Shown: positions 35,520 to 45,204, counted from the stretch's first letter. The stretch: DNA of 64,000 nucleotides from Byssovorax sp. (GCA_025362495.1 JANYGI010000042.1:62001-126000), one strand, 5' to 3'. Numbers and translations are program-made. The notes: generated from the sequence alone by a model not told the origin.

Positions 35520-36815
35520 ATGCCGAATTCTTCACCGGATCTCATTTCAGGCGACACTCGTCCGGGCATGGTACCGGGAGACGCCGCAGCTCTGCTGCGG
35601 CAATGGTTCATTGCCCACCTCAGAACGGTAGGGCGCGCGCTGGCGTGGTTCGGCGTGACGCTCCGGGAAGACCGGGCCGACCTCGCGCAAGACGTCTTCT
35701 TCGCGGCGTACCTCGCACTTCTTCGCGGCGAGGAGATCGACAACCCGCGGGCCTGGCTGCGGGAGTGCGCCCGCAAGCACGCCAGTAACCACCGCCACAA
35801 GGAGCTTCGACGGAGCGCGCCTCCACGCGAGCTGGCGACCGGCGTGGCCCAGGATCCCGAGCGGATCGCGGCCGAGCGCGAGCGCCTGCGACGAGCCTTT
35901 GCCAGCCTCGACGAGGACGCCCAAGGCATCGTGTTCGACGTGCGCGCCGACGAGGTGAGCTGGGGCGATGTCGCCCGGGAGCGCGGGATCACCATCGACC
36001 AGGCCCGGTATCTCTACCAGCGCGCCGTGACGCAGATGGAGGAAGTCTTGAAACGCGACGATTCGAACGAGAAGGAGCGCCGCTCGATCGGGCCTCCGAT
36101 CGCGCTCTCGCTGCTCGAAGGCTCCCTCCGCGACGAGGCCGACGACGTCTCGCCCGACACCCGTCGTCGCATCTGGGACTCGCTCGAGCAGCGAATGGAC
36201 GCAACCTCACCCGGCCGCCCCGGCGCGCCCCGCGAGGCGCCGCACCGCGCTCCGCGCCTGGAGATCGGCGCGACGCTGGGCCTGCTCGGCGGCGGGATCG
36301 CCATCGGCCTCGTGATTGGCTATCTCCTGCGCGGCCCCCTCCCGGCGCCGCCGCGCCCGCCGTTCGCAGCCGCGTCCGCCGGCGTCGTGCCCGGCGCCAC
36401 GCCGGCGACGAGCGCGCCGCTGCAAACGACGATCGCCAGCGCGAGCCCCGTCGAGGCGCCGCCGGAGATCCCGTTCAGGAGCCCGGGTCCACCGCCGGTC
36501 GAGGCCGCGACGGCCCCCGCCGCGACGCGCGAGTCGCCTTCAATTCGCGCCCAACTGCGCGTCAAAGGCCTCTCCACGTCCGCCGCGACGCGCGCGCGGT
36601 CAGGCTCGATGACGCTGCTCGACTACGCGAGAGCCGCCCTCGCGTCCGGCGACGTGACAACGGCGCTCGCGCAGCTCGCGCTCCATGCGCGCCGGTTTCC
36701 CGCGGGACAGGACGCCCGAGCCCGACGCGAGCTGCAAGCGCTCGCCTGCGCCGCTCCCGAAGCGACAGGAGCGCAGGAGTGCACGGCCGCGGTGTCCAGC
36801 GCGCCGCCGGATTGA
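35520..36815 (+). CDS. ECF-type sigma factor fused to a membrane segment and periplasmic tail
   Basis: 431 residues from the ATG at 35520 (a run of G lies just upstream). Region 2 covers about 25-95 (DRADLAQDVFFAAYLALLRG, NPRAWLRECARKHASN) and region 4 about 115-178 (FASLDEDAQGIVFDVRADEVSWGDVARERG with a helix-turn-helix). A linker leads to one membrane helix at about 249-270 (GLLGGGIAIGLVIGYLLRG), then a Pro/Ala-rich tail ending in a helical repeat (LLDYARAALASGDVTTALAQL, LHARRFPAGQ). A membrane-tethered sigma factor could be released by proteolysis or held inactive by its own tail. No separate anti-sigma gene is adjacent. Confidence 0.8.
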   Translation: MPNSSPDLISGDTRPGMVPGDAAALLRQWFIAHLRTVGRALAWFGVTLREDRADLAQDVFFAAYLALLRGEEIDNPRAWLRECARKHASNHRHKELRRSAPPRELATGVAQDPERIAAERERLRRAFASLDEDAQGIVFDVRADEVSWGDVARERGITIDQARYLYQRAVTQMEEVLKRDDSNEKERRSIGPPIALSLLEGSLRDEADDVSPDTRRRIWDSLEQRMDATSPGRPGAPREAPHRAPRLEIGATLGLLGGGIAIGLVIGYLLRGPLPAPPRPPFAAASAGVVPGATPATSAPLQTTIASASPVEAPPEIPFRSPGPPPVEAATAPAATRESPSIRAQLRVKGLSTSAATRARSGSMTLLDYARAALASGDVTTALAQLALHARRFPAGQDARARRELQALACAAPEATGAQECTAAVSSAPPD

Positions 36816-36900
36816 AGCTCTGGAGCCGGGCGGCGCCGCGAGCAATTTCACGTGGGGAGGAGCTGGGCCTGGATCACCCCGGGCTCGGGAGGGTTCGTTC

Positions 36901-37764
36901 ATGGTGCTCGAGATCATTCACCTGATAATCATGACAGCCACGCTCACCTGCGGCTTCGTCGTGGCGTGGTATGGCCACCGGATCCACGCGGCGCTGGCCC
37001 GCGAGCTGTCCTTCCTCGACGCTCGCGACGTCGATCAGCGCCGCCAGCGGGCCGAGGCGCGCCACGCGGGACAGGCCTGGAACAAGGAGCTCAGCAACTG
37101 GCACCGTGACACTCGCGCCATACTCGGCAAGCTCTACGCGATCGCCGCCGAGAGCAGCCCCGAGGAGCGCGATACGCGCCTCATACCTCCTCCGACGTCG
37201 CCCCCGTCCATTCCCGAGACGTCACCGCGGCCCGGCGCAGCGCCGGTGTCGCGGGAGCGGCCGAGTCCGGGGGCGCCGACGACGGCCCCGTATCGTGCGG
37301 TATCGCCGCCTGGCTCGGCCTCGATACTCGCGCCCGCGCCGGCCCTCGTGGCGGCCGGGATGGGGCCTCGTCCGCCGGCCTCCTCGCTCGTGTCGACGCG
37401 GCGCCCACCGCCGATCACCGTCGACGATACTCCCTCACCCTCGCGCCGCGCGCCGTCACGCCGCGCGACGGTGATGGGTTTGCAGCCGGTCGACGGCGAC
37501 GCGCCCGATCGCGTCTCGTGGGAGGCCTTGAAGCACACCGGCGGGCTCGGCGGCTCCACGCAGCCCGCGCGGATCGAGCCGCGTTTTCCCGGGACCCTGC
37601 TCTCGATGCCCTCGGCCGCGGCACCCACCAGCTCGCGCCCGATAGCCCCGGTCGAGACGAAGTCCATCTGCCACGGGTGCGACGGCGGCTTCATCGCCGT
37701 GGGCCAAGGCGGCATCGGCAAGTGCCATGATTGCGACGGCTCGGGGTTCATCGATGCGCGCTGA
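36901..37764 (+). CDS. Membrane-anchored protein with DnaJ-type CxxCxG cluster
   Basis: 287 residues. One N-terminal helix (IIHLIIMTATLTCGFVVAW), a short charged coiled-coil-like segment (FLDARDVDQRRQRAEARH), a long Pro/Ser/Arg low-complexity linker and a C-terminal cluster CHGCDGG...CHDCDGSGF. Two CxxCxG units of the DnaJ zinc-finger type should bind one Zn2+. It has no J-domain. Family not recognised; it overlaps the next gene by 11 bases. Confidence 0.62.
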   Translation: MVLEIIHLIIMTATLTCGFVVAWYGHRIHAALARELSFLDARDVDQRRQRAEARHAGQAWNKELSNWHRDTRAILGKLYAIAAESSPEERDTRLIPPPTSPPSIPETSPRPGAAPVSRERPSPGAPTTAPYRAVSPPGSASILAPAPALVAAGMGPRPPASSLVSTRRPPPITVDDTPSPSRRAPSRRATVMGLQPVDGDAPDRVSWEALKHTGGLGGSTQPARIEPRFPGTLLSMPSAAAPTSSRPIAPVETKSICHGCDGGFIAVGQGGIGKCHDCDGSGFIDAR

Positions 37765-38038
37765 CCGCGGAGCATTCGCCTTTGAATCCAGGCTGGTTCG
37801 CATGGTCCTGCGCGTCTCTCCCGCGCTCCAGGAAGACCTGACCGCCATCAGCGAGCGCCTCTTCGACGAGACGCGCCTCGAGTACTCCTACGCCGCGATC
37901 ATCCGTGGGCTCATCGCCCTCGGCCTCGCCTCCATCGCCGGCAAAGCCAGCCTCGCCGTCGAGTTCGCCGGGACCCGGATCCCGCGCGGAAGAAAGCGCG
38001 GCGGCAGCTGGAAGCCCAACGACGACGACGACGAATGA
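37754..38038 (+). CDS. Small helical protein, possible DNA-binding/antitoxin-like
   Basis: 94 residues from the ATG at 37754, overlapping the previous gene; a second start at 37802 would leave 78 residues. The core VLRVSPALQEDLTAISERLFDETRLEYSYAAIIRGLIALGL (given here only as landmarks: VLRVSPALQEDL, then YSYAAIIRGLIALG) resembles a ribbon-helix-helix layout, a strand followed by two helices. The C-terminus is basic then acidic (RGRKRGG, DDDDE). No toxin gene is adjacent, so the antitoxin idea is weak. Confidence 0.5.
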   Translation: MRADRGAFAFESRLVRMVLRVSPALQEDLTAISERLFDETRLEYSYAAIIRGLIALGLASIAGKASLAVEFAGTRIPRGRKRGGSWKPNDDDDE

Positions 38039-38212
38039 GGCCCACGCCACCGCGGGGCGCGGCACTTTGCTCCGTGGCTACAGTGGCCTTTCGCGCCGCC
38101 CCGTTTGCGCTATCCATGCCGCCATGCTCATTGCCCGCGCCCGCGTCGTCGCTCGCTCAATCGCCCTCTCCCCCGCGATCTCGCGGTCCTCGCGCGCGCG
38201 GCAGGTGGCGTC

Positions 38213-38761
38213 GTGAGCGCCGACGCGGCCCCGCGAAAGCATAAAAAATCCCACAAAAGGAAGCCGGAATCGAAGATCGGCGCCGCCATGGAGCGCGCGT
38301 CTCGCCTCGTCACCGAGTGGTCGGGCAGCTCGTGGGCGTTCGGCCTCGCCGCGGCCGTCATCCTCGTGTGGCTGCTGACGGGCCCGATCTTCAAGTACTC
38401 GGACACCTGGCAGCTCGTCATCAACACCGGGACGACGATCGTCACCTTCCTGATGGTGTTCCTGATCCAGCGCTCGCAGAACAAGGAGTCGCTCGCGGTG
38501 CAGCTCAAGCTCAACGAGATCGTCGCGGCGCTGACGGGCGCGAGCAACCGGCTCATCGACGTCGAGAACCTCGACGAGGCCGAGCTCAAGCAGCTCCATC
38601 TCTTCTATCGAACGCTCGCGAAGATGGCGAAATCGGACATGCACCTCGGCCAGTCGCACTCGATCGACGAGGCCGAGGCGAAGCACCATCGCAAGACCAA
38701 GCTGCAGGCCGTCGAGCTCGGAGACGACGAGACGACCGACGAGGCCCGGAAGGTCGGCTGA
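38213..38761 (+). CDS. Low-affinity iron permease-like membrane protein
   Basis: 182 residues from a GTG at 38213 with AGGTGG upstream. A basic N-terminus (RKHKKSHKRKPESK) precedes two helices: WAFGLAAAVILVWLLTGPIF and TWQLVINTGTTIVTFLMVFL. The stretch YSDTWQLVINTGTTIVTFLM plus IQRSQNKES is the signature of the Iron_permease family (PF04120). Despite the name, most bacterial members are untested for iron transport. The C-terminus is a charged cytoplasmic helix. Confidence 0.85.
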   Translation: MSADAAPRKHKKSHKRKPESKIGAAMERASRLVTEWSGSSWAFGLAAAVILVWLLTGPIFKYSDTWQLVINTGTTIVTFLMVFLIQRSQNKESLAVQLKLNEIVAALTGASNRLIDVENLDEAELKQLHLFYRTLAKMAKSDMHLGQSHSIDEAEAKHHRKTKLQAVELGDDETTDEARKVG

Positions 38762-38795
38762 CACTCGGAGCGTGGCTGGGAATTGCCTTGCCGCC

Positions 38796-38816
38796 CCACT
38801 CCCGCTTCGAGAGTGG
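38796..38816. terminator. Hairpin between convergent genes
   Basis: CCACTC at 38796-38801 pairs with GAGTGG at 38811-38816 around a 9-base loop, in the 74-base gap between the iron permease-like gene and the convergent AsmA-like gene. A bidirectional terminator is plausible. Confidence 0.3.
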
Positions 38817-38835
38817 CAGATCAACAGCCACTCGC

Positions 38836-41800
38836 TCAGGGGAGCGGCGGGCCGGTCCCGCCGGCGAGGCCGTTGCGGATCGATCCCGCGAGGGCGCGCA
38901 CGCTCTCGGCGAGCTCGAGGACCTCGATCTCGAGCCCTTTCGGCCCGCCGACGATACGGAGCTGCACCGGGATCGGCCGCACCGGGACGAGCGCACCGTC
39001 GGTCGCGGCCGCGACGGCGCGCGCCGCGAGCTCGAGCCGTCCATCGAGCGCCAGCGCCTGATCGAAGCCGATCGTGCCGCGCAGGCTCACCGCGAGATCG
39101 TCGGAGCGGACGACGATCGGATCGGTCGTGGTGAGCCCCTTCGATCCGACGTCGAACAGCGCCGACGCCTCGCGCAGATCGAGGCCCCGGATCCTCCCGG
39201 CGCTCTTCTTCGCCTCGCGCGCAAAGATCTCGCCGAGCAGCGGGTTCACCACGGTCACCTTCCGGGTGAACGCGTGGCGCGCGTGGACATCATGAAGCGC
39301 GAGCCGCGCTGAGCCCCGCAGCGAGCGCACGATCGCGTCGCTGCCGTCGCCGGCTCCGTGGAGATCGACGCGCCCGGTCGCGCGCCCGCGCAGCTCGGTC
39401 TCGGCGCTCGCGCCGATCTTGGCGAGGTCGATGGCGTCGACGCGCGCGTGGAGATCGATCTCCGGCGCGCTCGTGAGATCGACCCAGCTCTTCTCGACGT
39501 CGACAGAGCCGCCGAGGGCGCCGGCGTGGAGGCTCTTCACCGTCAAGCGGCCATGCTCGAGGCCGAGCTCCGCGTCGACAGGGTGCAGCGTGGCGCCGCG
39601 CGCGCGCACGCTGTCGAGGTGAACGCTCCCGGTCATCGCGAGATCGCCGGGCGCCTCGAACGTGGGCTCCTGGCTGCCGTCGAGCGCACCGAGATCGAGC
39701 GCGCCGTCGGTGATCTGAACATGGACCGCGCGCGTCGGTCGGAGGCCGTCGAAGTCGACCGAGCCCACCACGCGCCCGAGGCCGCTCTGGATTTCGAGCG
39801 CGCCGACGTGGACGGCGGCCGAGGCGAGATCGTCAGGATCACCGCTGAAATCAAGGCTGAAACGCGCCGTCGCGCCGGCGAGCTTCGGGGGCACGAGGGC
39901 GCCGAGGAGCGGGATCATCTCCCCCATCGGCGCGAGCGCGAGCGTCGCCGCCGCGACCACGACGTGCGCGTGGTGCGGCGCGACGTCGATCGTCAGGCCG
40001 TCGAGCGTCGCGCCGGGCAGGGCGAGCTGCGCGTCGAGCACGCTCAGGTGATCGCCCTCGCGGGTGACGGCGACCGCGAGGCGCGCCGGCCGCCCCGCCG
40101 CCTTGCTGAAGACCGGCGCCACCGCCACCGTCGCGGCCCCGAGATCGGCGGAAATCCTCGCGGAGACTTTGTCCCCGGTCGTTGCCACCGCCACCATCAC
40201 CGAGGGCGCGCCGAGCAGCGCGAACACCCCGCGGCGCAGTAGCGCGCCGCGGAGGCGCAGCGTCGTCGCGATCTCGGTCTTGCCGCCGCCGCGCTGGAGG
40301 GTGCCCGAGCCCTTCACCAGCCCCTCGACGGTGGCGCCCGCGAGGCGCGCCGCAGCGTCGGGAAAGAGCGCGAGGAGCGGCGCGAGCGCGGCCTCGGTCC
40401 AGTCGAAGGCGAGGTCGAGGTGATCAGCGCTCCACACCTTGCCGCGCGCCCCCAGCGTGAGCGGCCCGACGCGGAGCGAGCCGCGCGTGAGCTCCGAGAT
40501 CGCGGCGAGGTGCCCCTCGAGATCGACGCCGAGCCGCGCGCCCGCGGGCTTCTGGAGGCCGGGCACGTGGACGCTGGCGCGATCGAGATCGACCGTGATT
40601 CGCCCCGTGAGATCGGAGTGCTTGCCCTCGAGGGTGAGCGTCGCCGACGCGGGCCCGCGCAGGGTGACGCCCGGCCGCCGATGGGCTGGTGGGACCAGAT
40701 CGAGCAGGTGATCGAGCGGGCCCGACGCCTTGATCGAGAGCCCATCGATCGCCGGATCCGTCGCGAGATCGTGGGCCGTCGCCTCGCCCTCGAACACCAG
40801 ATCGCCGACGTGGAGCCGGGCCTCGGCGACGTGGATCGCGCGGCTCGCCTTCGTGAAGGTGATCGCCGCGGCGAGGGTGATCGCCGCGGGCGCGCCGGGC
40901 AGCGTCAGGCCCGTGGTGTCCGCCGCGAGCGCGCGGATCTCGTGGAGATCGAGCTTCACCGTGCCCTGCGCGGCGTCGGGGCCGTCGCCGCCGCGGAGGG
41001 CGATCGTGAACGGCCCCGCGACCGTGAGCTGGCGCGGGCGCACCACGTCGGGGAGCAGCGCGACCAGCGCGCCGGCGTCGCCCGAAGCGTCGAGCTGGAG
41101 CGCGTCGATCACCGGCGCGCCGCCGAGCGCGTGCGCCTCGATCGTCCCGTGCGCGAGCGCGCCAAAGGCCGCGAGGTCAAACGATCGCGCGAGCAGCGAG
41201 CCGCGCTCGGCGTTCACCATCGCGTCGAGGCCGAGCGAGAGATCGAGCGGAGCGCCGAGCTCGCGCTCTCCCGACGCCCCGATCGCCGCGAGCCGCGCGC
41301 GGGCCAGGGACGCCTTGCCGAGCACCGATCCGATCGGCCCCGGCGCGATCACGACATCGACGCGCAGCTCGGCGTCCGCGAGATCGATCGACGGCGCCGC
41401 GGGCACGCGCAGCCACGCGAGGATCGGCGCGACGCGCACGCCGGCGCCGTGGATCTCGACCTTCGCGAGCGCCGCCGCAGCGCCGGCCGCGGCCCCCTCG
41501 GGCAGCGCGAGATCGAGGGTGGCGTCGAGCGTCGCGCCCGGCGCGATCGCTGCGCCGAGCGTGAAGCGCGAGGCCGCGTCGGGCCGCACATCGACGCCGC
41601 GGATGGTGATCGGCTCGACGTCGAGCGCGCCCGCGGGAGCCCCTTCCCCGCTGCGGAGGTGCAGCTTCGCCGCCGAAAGCTCGACGCGATCGAGGGCAAT
41701 GCGCGTCCGCGATGTCGGCGGCGGCCGCGAGCGCGGCGGCAGCGCGGCGAGGCGGGCGCGCACGTCGTCCGTCGACAGCCCGTCGGCCGTGCGCACCAGC

Positions 41801-42198
41801 GTAAGCTCAGGGCCTTCGACGTCGAAGCGGGTGACCTCGATCGCGCTCCCCCACGAGCGCACGAGAGGCCCGAGGCGGACCCCGAGGCGGATCGTCGGGA
41901 TGCGGAGCAGCGGCTCGGCGAGGCTCCCCGTGACCCCCGGCGCGCCGGCGATCATCACCTCGCTCACCACGATCTCCGAGGTGCTCCCCACCGCGACGTG
42001 GACCGCGCCGATGGTCACGGCGCGCCCGATCACCTGCTCGAGGTCCGCGGCTTGCGCCATCAGCGCGGCGCGCACGCGCCCGTCGAGATCGTGCAGGACC
42101 ACCGCGAGCGCGGCGAGCGCGAGCACCAGCAGCAGCGCGAGAGCGCGCGCCAGCCCCCGGAGGACCCAGCGCGCGCGGCCGATCCCCGGAGGGCGCAT
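38836..42198 (-). CDS. AsmA/TamB-like giant envelope protein
   Basis: 1120 residues from the ATG at 42198; upstream in-frame GTG codons (for example 42264) lack a ribosome site but cannot be excluded. One N-terminal helix (ALALLLVLALAALAVVL) anchors a very long, beta-rich, Asp/Ala/Gly-rich periplasmic region with repeating short strands, ending in an AsmA-like C-terminal domain (ASALFDVGSKGLTTTDP, RGTIGFDQALALDGRLEL). AsmA-like proteins span the periplasm and are linked to phospholipid transport to the outer membrane. Which lipid it handles here is unknown. It diverges from a histidine kinase gene. Confidence 0.82.
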   Translation of the reverse strand: MRPPGIGRARWVLRGLARALALLLVLALAALAVVLHDLDGRVRAALMAQAADLEQVIGRAVTIGAVHVAVGSTSEIVVSEVMIAGAPGVTGSLAEPLLRIPTIRLGVRLGPLVRSWGSAIEVTRFDVEGPELTLVRTADGLSTDDVRARLAALPPRSRPPPTSRTRIALDRVELSAAKLHLRSGEGAPAGALDVEPITIRGVDVRPDAASRFTLGAAIAPGATLDATLDLALPEGAAAGAAAALAKVEIHGAGVRVAPILAWLRVPAAPSIDLADAELRVDVVIAPGPIGSVLGKASLARARLAAIGASGERELGAPLDLSLGLDAMVNAERGSLLARSFDLAAFGALAHGTIEAHALGGAPVIDALQLDASGDAGALVALLPDVVRPRQLTVAGPFTIALRGGDGPDAAQGTVKLDLHEIRALAADTTGLTLPGAPAAITLAAAITFTKASRAIHVAEARLHVGDLVFEGEATAHDLATDPAIDGLSIKASGPLDHLLDLVPPAHRRPGVTLRGPASATLTLEGKHSDLTGRITVDLDRASVHVPGLQKPAGARLGVDLEGHLAAISELTRGSLRVGPLTLGARGKVWSADHLDLAFDWTEAALAPLLALFPDAAARLAGATVEGLVKGSGTLQRGGGKTEIATTLRLRGALLRRGVFALLGAPSVMVAVATTGDKVSARISADLGAATVAVAPVFSKAAGRPARLAVAVTREGDHLSVLDAQLALPGATLDGLTIDVAPHHAHVVVAAATLALAPMGEMIPLLGALVPPKLAGATARFSLDFSGDPDDLASAAVHVGALEIQSGLGRVVGSVDFDGLRPTRAVHVQITDGALDLGALDGSQEPTFEAPGDLAMTGSVHLDSVRARGATLHPVDAELGLEHGRLTVKSLHAGALGGSVDVEKSWVDLTSAPEIDLHARVDAIDLAKIGASAETELRGRATGRVDLHGAGDGSDAIVRSLRGSARLALHDVHARHAFTRKVTVVNPLLGEIFAREAKKSAGRIRGLDLREASALFDVGSKGLTTTDPIVVRSDDLAVSLRGTIGFDQALALDGRLELAARAVAAATDGALVPVRPIPVQLRIVGGPKGLEIEVLELAESVRALAGSIRNGLAGGTGPPLP

Positions 42199-42574
42199 GA
42201 AGCGCCGCCACCAGTGAGCTCGGAATGGAGGCGGCGTCGTCAAGTCAGGAGGTTCCTGGTTCACGGGTGAGGCAACGGCGCGAGAGTCGGTGTGCAGATC
42301 TCGGTTGGCGGACCTCCCGTGGTGCCGACAACACGTTGAGATCAATAAAAATATTGCCAGCTGGCGGCGCTCCGGAAACGTTGCAGAACAGACCACCAGG
42401 CGTTACCGTGCGGTCGTTCGCCATTGAATACCCCCGGCGAAGAGCGCCGACAGCGATAAAGTCGACCCCGCCGATGATTCCTCGCGCATCCGTTCGTCAA
42501 TGCCTGAGTGCGCGTCCCCCTCGGAGCGGGGTATCGGGCGTCGTCGGGCAGGCGCGGACGGCCACGTGCACACG
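42199..42574. other. 376-base divergent intergenic region
   Basis: Between the AsmA-like gene (-) and the kinase gene (+). It contains a short AT-rich run (ATCAATAAAAATATTG, 42341-42356) directly beside a 10-base palindrome GCCAGCTGGC at 42356-42365, a plausible promoter/operator pair. An ATG at 42500 would extend the kinase by 25 residues into this region. Confidence 0.35.
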
Positions 42575-45181
42575 ATGAGCGCGCCTCGCTCGTTGCGTGA
42601 TCGCCTCGTCGAGGCCCGAGCAGCGCTCTCGGATATCGCCCCGGCGGATGGCCCGCTCGTCGCGCCGGTGCTCGCGCAGATCGAGCGCGCCCTCGCGCGG
42701 ATCGACGTGTCGGCGCCCGCCGACGGCGTGGCGACGCTCGACGGCGCGCCGGTCTCGCTGCAGCGCGAGAGCCTGAACCAGGAGCTCGAGCGCCTCACGC
42801 CATCGGGCGAGCGCGGCGGCCTCCTCGACGCGGTCCTCAACCAGAGCCCACACGGCATCTTGATCGCCGACGCCAGCGGGAAGCTCATCCTTCAGAACCC
42901 CGCGGCCGAGCGGATCTGGGCGGGCAGCGCCGCGGCGGACAGCGTCGAAGGCTGGGGGCAATACCGGGCCTTTCACCCCGACGGCCGCTCGTTCGAGGCC
43001 ACCGACTGGGCGATGGCCCGGAGCCTCGCCGAGGGCGTCGTCAGCGACGCGCGCGAGATCCATTTCCTCCGCTTCGACGGCACGCACGGGCACATGATCG
43101 GCAGCGCTGCGCCGATCTTCGGCGCGGGGAAACGCGTGATCGGCGCCGTGTCGATCTTCGCCGACGTCACGCGGATGAAGCAGGTCGAGGAGACGCTCCG
43201 GGTCACCGAACAGCAGCTCTCCACCACGCTGCGGAGCATCGGTGACGCGGTGATCGCCACCGACGCAGCAGGCCTGGTGACGTTCCTGAACGAGGTCGCC
43301 GAGTCACTCACGGGGTGGACGACGGCCGAAGCCCAGGGCGTCCCCCTCTCGGAGGTGTTTCACATCGTCGACGAGGCCAGCGGCCTCCCCGTCGAGAGCC
43401 CCGTCGTGCGCGTGATCGAGCAAGGCGGCATCGTCGGCCTCACCGGCCACACGTCGCTGCTCCGGCGCGACGGCACGTCGCTCTCGATCGACGACAGCGC
43501 CGCGCCGATCCGCGACACCCGGGGCGAGCTCGTCGGCGTGGTGCTCATCTTCCGCGACATCACCAGGAAGCGGCGCGAAGACGAGCGGAGCGCGTTCCTC
43601 GCCGACATCGCGTCGCAGCTCCTCGAGTCCTCGCTCGACTACGACTCGCGGCTGGCCCGCGTCGCGCAGCTCGCGGTGCCGCGGCTCGCCGACTGGGCCG
43701 CGATCGACATGCTCGCCGACGATGGCTCGATCCGCCGGCTGGCGATCGCCCACACCGACCCTCGAAAGGTCGAGTACATCGAGGCGCTCGAGCGGCGGTA
43801 TCCCGGCGATCCGACGCGGACCTACGGCGTCCCCCAGGTCATCCGCGCGGGCGTGAGCGAGATGGTCCCGGAGATCACCGACGAGATGCTCGTCGCCTCC
43901 GCGAGCGACGACGAGCAGCTCCGCTTGATCCGCGCGATCGGGCTCCGCTCGTACATCTGCGTGCCTCTCACGGTCGACGGGCGCACGCTCGGTGCGATTA
44001 CTTTCGCCACGGCCGAGACCAATCGCAGGTTCGATTCCGACGATCTCGCGTTCGCGCAGGAGATCGCCCGGCGAGCGGCCACACCGATCGACAACGCGCG
44101 GCTCTACGCTGAAGGGAAGGAGGCCCGCGATCGCGCCGAGGCCGCCGAGACGCGCTTTCGCTCGCTGGCCGAGGCGATACCGCAGATCGTCTGGGCGATG
44201 AAGGGTGACGGCGGCCAGGACTACCTCAGCCCCAAGTGGCACGAGTACACCGGTCAACCGCTCGACATGCCACTCGCGGAGCGCTGGAGGAAGGCGCTCC
44301 ACCCCGACGACTACGACGAGTGCTTTCGGCGCTTCGCCGTCGCCGCGGAGTCGAGCTCATCGTGGCAGGTGGAGTACCGTATTCGCCGCGCCGACGGGGT
44401 CTATCGCTGGCACCTCGGGCGCTCCGTTCCGGTGATCGAGGACGGGCGCATCGTGAAGTGGTACGGCACCGCGACCGACATCGACGAGCAGAAGCGGGCC
44501 GTTCGCACCCGGGACGACGTCCTCGCGACCGTGAGCCACGATCTCCGCAACCCTCTCGGCAACATCCTGTTTTCGGCCGAGCTCCTCGAGGAAGAGGGCC
44601 TGGAGCAGGATCCGGGGCTGATCCACGCCATCAAGCGCGCCGCGAACCGCATGTCGACGCTGATCCGCGATCTGCTCGACATCACGGCGGTCGACGGCGG
44701 CGAGCTATCGATTCATCGCCGACCGGTGCACCTCGGCTCGCTCGTCGCCGAGGCCGTCTCGCAGCAAGAGCAGCTCGCGAAGCAAAAGCACGTGACCCTG
44801 ATCCTCGCGCCGAGCGACGTGCCTCCCGAGGTGATCGTGGAGTGCGATCAGGACCGGATCCTCCAGGTCTTCGCCAACCTGCTCGGCAATGCCCTCAAGT
44901 TCACGCCGGCCGCGGGCACGATCACCGTGGCTCACCGCCTCGTCCGCGGCCACGCCGAGCTCTCGGTGAAGGACACCGGCGCGGGTGTCCCCCTGGAGCA
45001 GCAGCGTCACGTGTTCGATCGCTTCTGGCGCAACAAGGAGAGCGAGAACGCGGGCAGCGGCCTCGGTCTCGCGATCTGCAAAGGCATCATCGAGCAGCAC
45101 GGCGGCGAGATCCGGGTCGAGGGCCGCGAGGGCGAGGGCGCGACCTTCGTCTTCACCCTCCCGCTGCGCGCCGAACCATGA
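42575..45181 (+). CDS. Soluble PAS/PAS/GAF/PAS sensor histidine kinase
   Basis: 868 residues from the ATG at 42575 (893 if the ATG at 42500 is used; neither has a clear ribosome site). Domains: PAS near 90-220 (GLLDAVLNQSPHGILIADAS), PAS near 220-345 (IGDAVIATDAAGLVTFLNEVA), GAF near 345-510, PAS near 520-640 (LAEAIPQIVWAMKGDGG). The phospho-acceptor His (near 655) lies in ATVSHDLRNPLGNILFS. The ATPase domain has NLLGNALKF, DTGAGVP and GSGLGLAICKGII. No membrane segment and no adjacent regulator. It resembles the kinase at 30402 in its GAF and kinase parts. Confidence 0.88.
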   Translation: MSAPRSLRDRLVEARAALSDIAPADGPLVAPVLAQIERALARIDVSAPADGVATLDGAPVSLQRESLNQELERLTPSGERGGLLDAVLNQSPHGILIADASGKLILQNPAAERIWAGSAAADSVEGWGQYRAFHPDGRSFEATDWAMARSLAEGVVSDAREIHFLRFDGTHGHMIGSAAPIFGAGKRVIGAVSIFADVTRMKQVEETLRVTEQQLSTTLRSIGDAVIATDAAGLVTFLNEVAESLTGWTTAEAQGVPLSEVFHIVDEASGLPVESPVVRVIEQGGIVGLTGHTSLLRRDGTSLSIDDSAAPIRDTRGELVGVVLIFRDITRKRREDERSAFLADIASQLLESSLDYDSRLARVAQLAVPRLADWAAIDMLADDGSIRRLAIAHTDPRKVEYIEALERRYPGDPTRTYGVPQVIRAGVSEMVPEITDEMLVASASDDEQLRLIRAIGLRSYICVPLTVDGRTLGAITFATAETNRRFDSDDLAFAQEIARRAATPIDNARLYAEGKEARDRAEAAETRFRSLAEAIPQIVWAMKGDGGQDYLSPKWHEYTGQPLDMPLAERWRKALHPDDYDECFRRFAVAAESSSSWQVEYRIRRADGVYRWHLGRSVPVIEDGRIVKWYGTATDIDEQKRAVRTRDDVLATVSHDLRNPLGNILFSAELLEEEGLEQDPGLIHAIKRAANRMSTLIRDLLDITAVDGGELSIHRRPVHLGSLVAEAVSQQEQLAKQKHVTLILAPSDVPPEVIVECDQDRILQVFANLLGNALKFTPAAGTITVAHRLVRGHAELSVKDTGAGVPLEQQRHVFDRFWRNKESENAGSGLGLAICKGIIEQHGGEIRVEGREGEGATFVFTLPLRAEP

Positions 45182-45204
45182 GATAGCCTGTCGTCGCCGC
45201 GAGC

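Noticed and set aside
37754-38038. Toxin-antitoxin locus
   Set aside because: The small helical protein has an antitoxin-like layout but no toxin gene lies on either side.
40420-42270. Long plus-strand frames opposite the AsmA-like gene
   Set aside because: Ala/Arg-rich and motif-free, while the minus strand gives a membrane anchor and an AsmA-like C-terminus.
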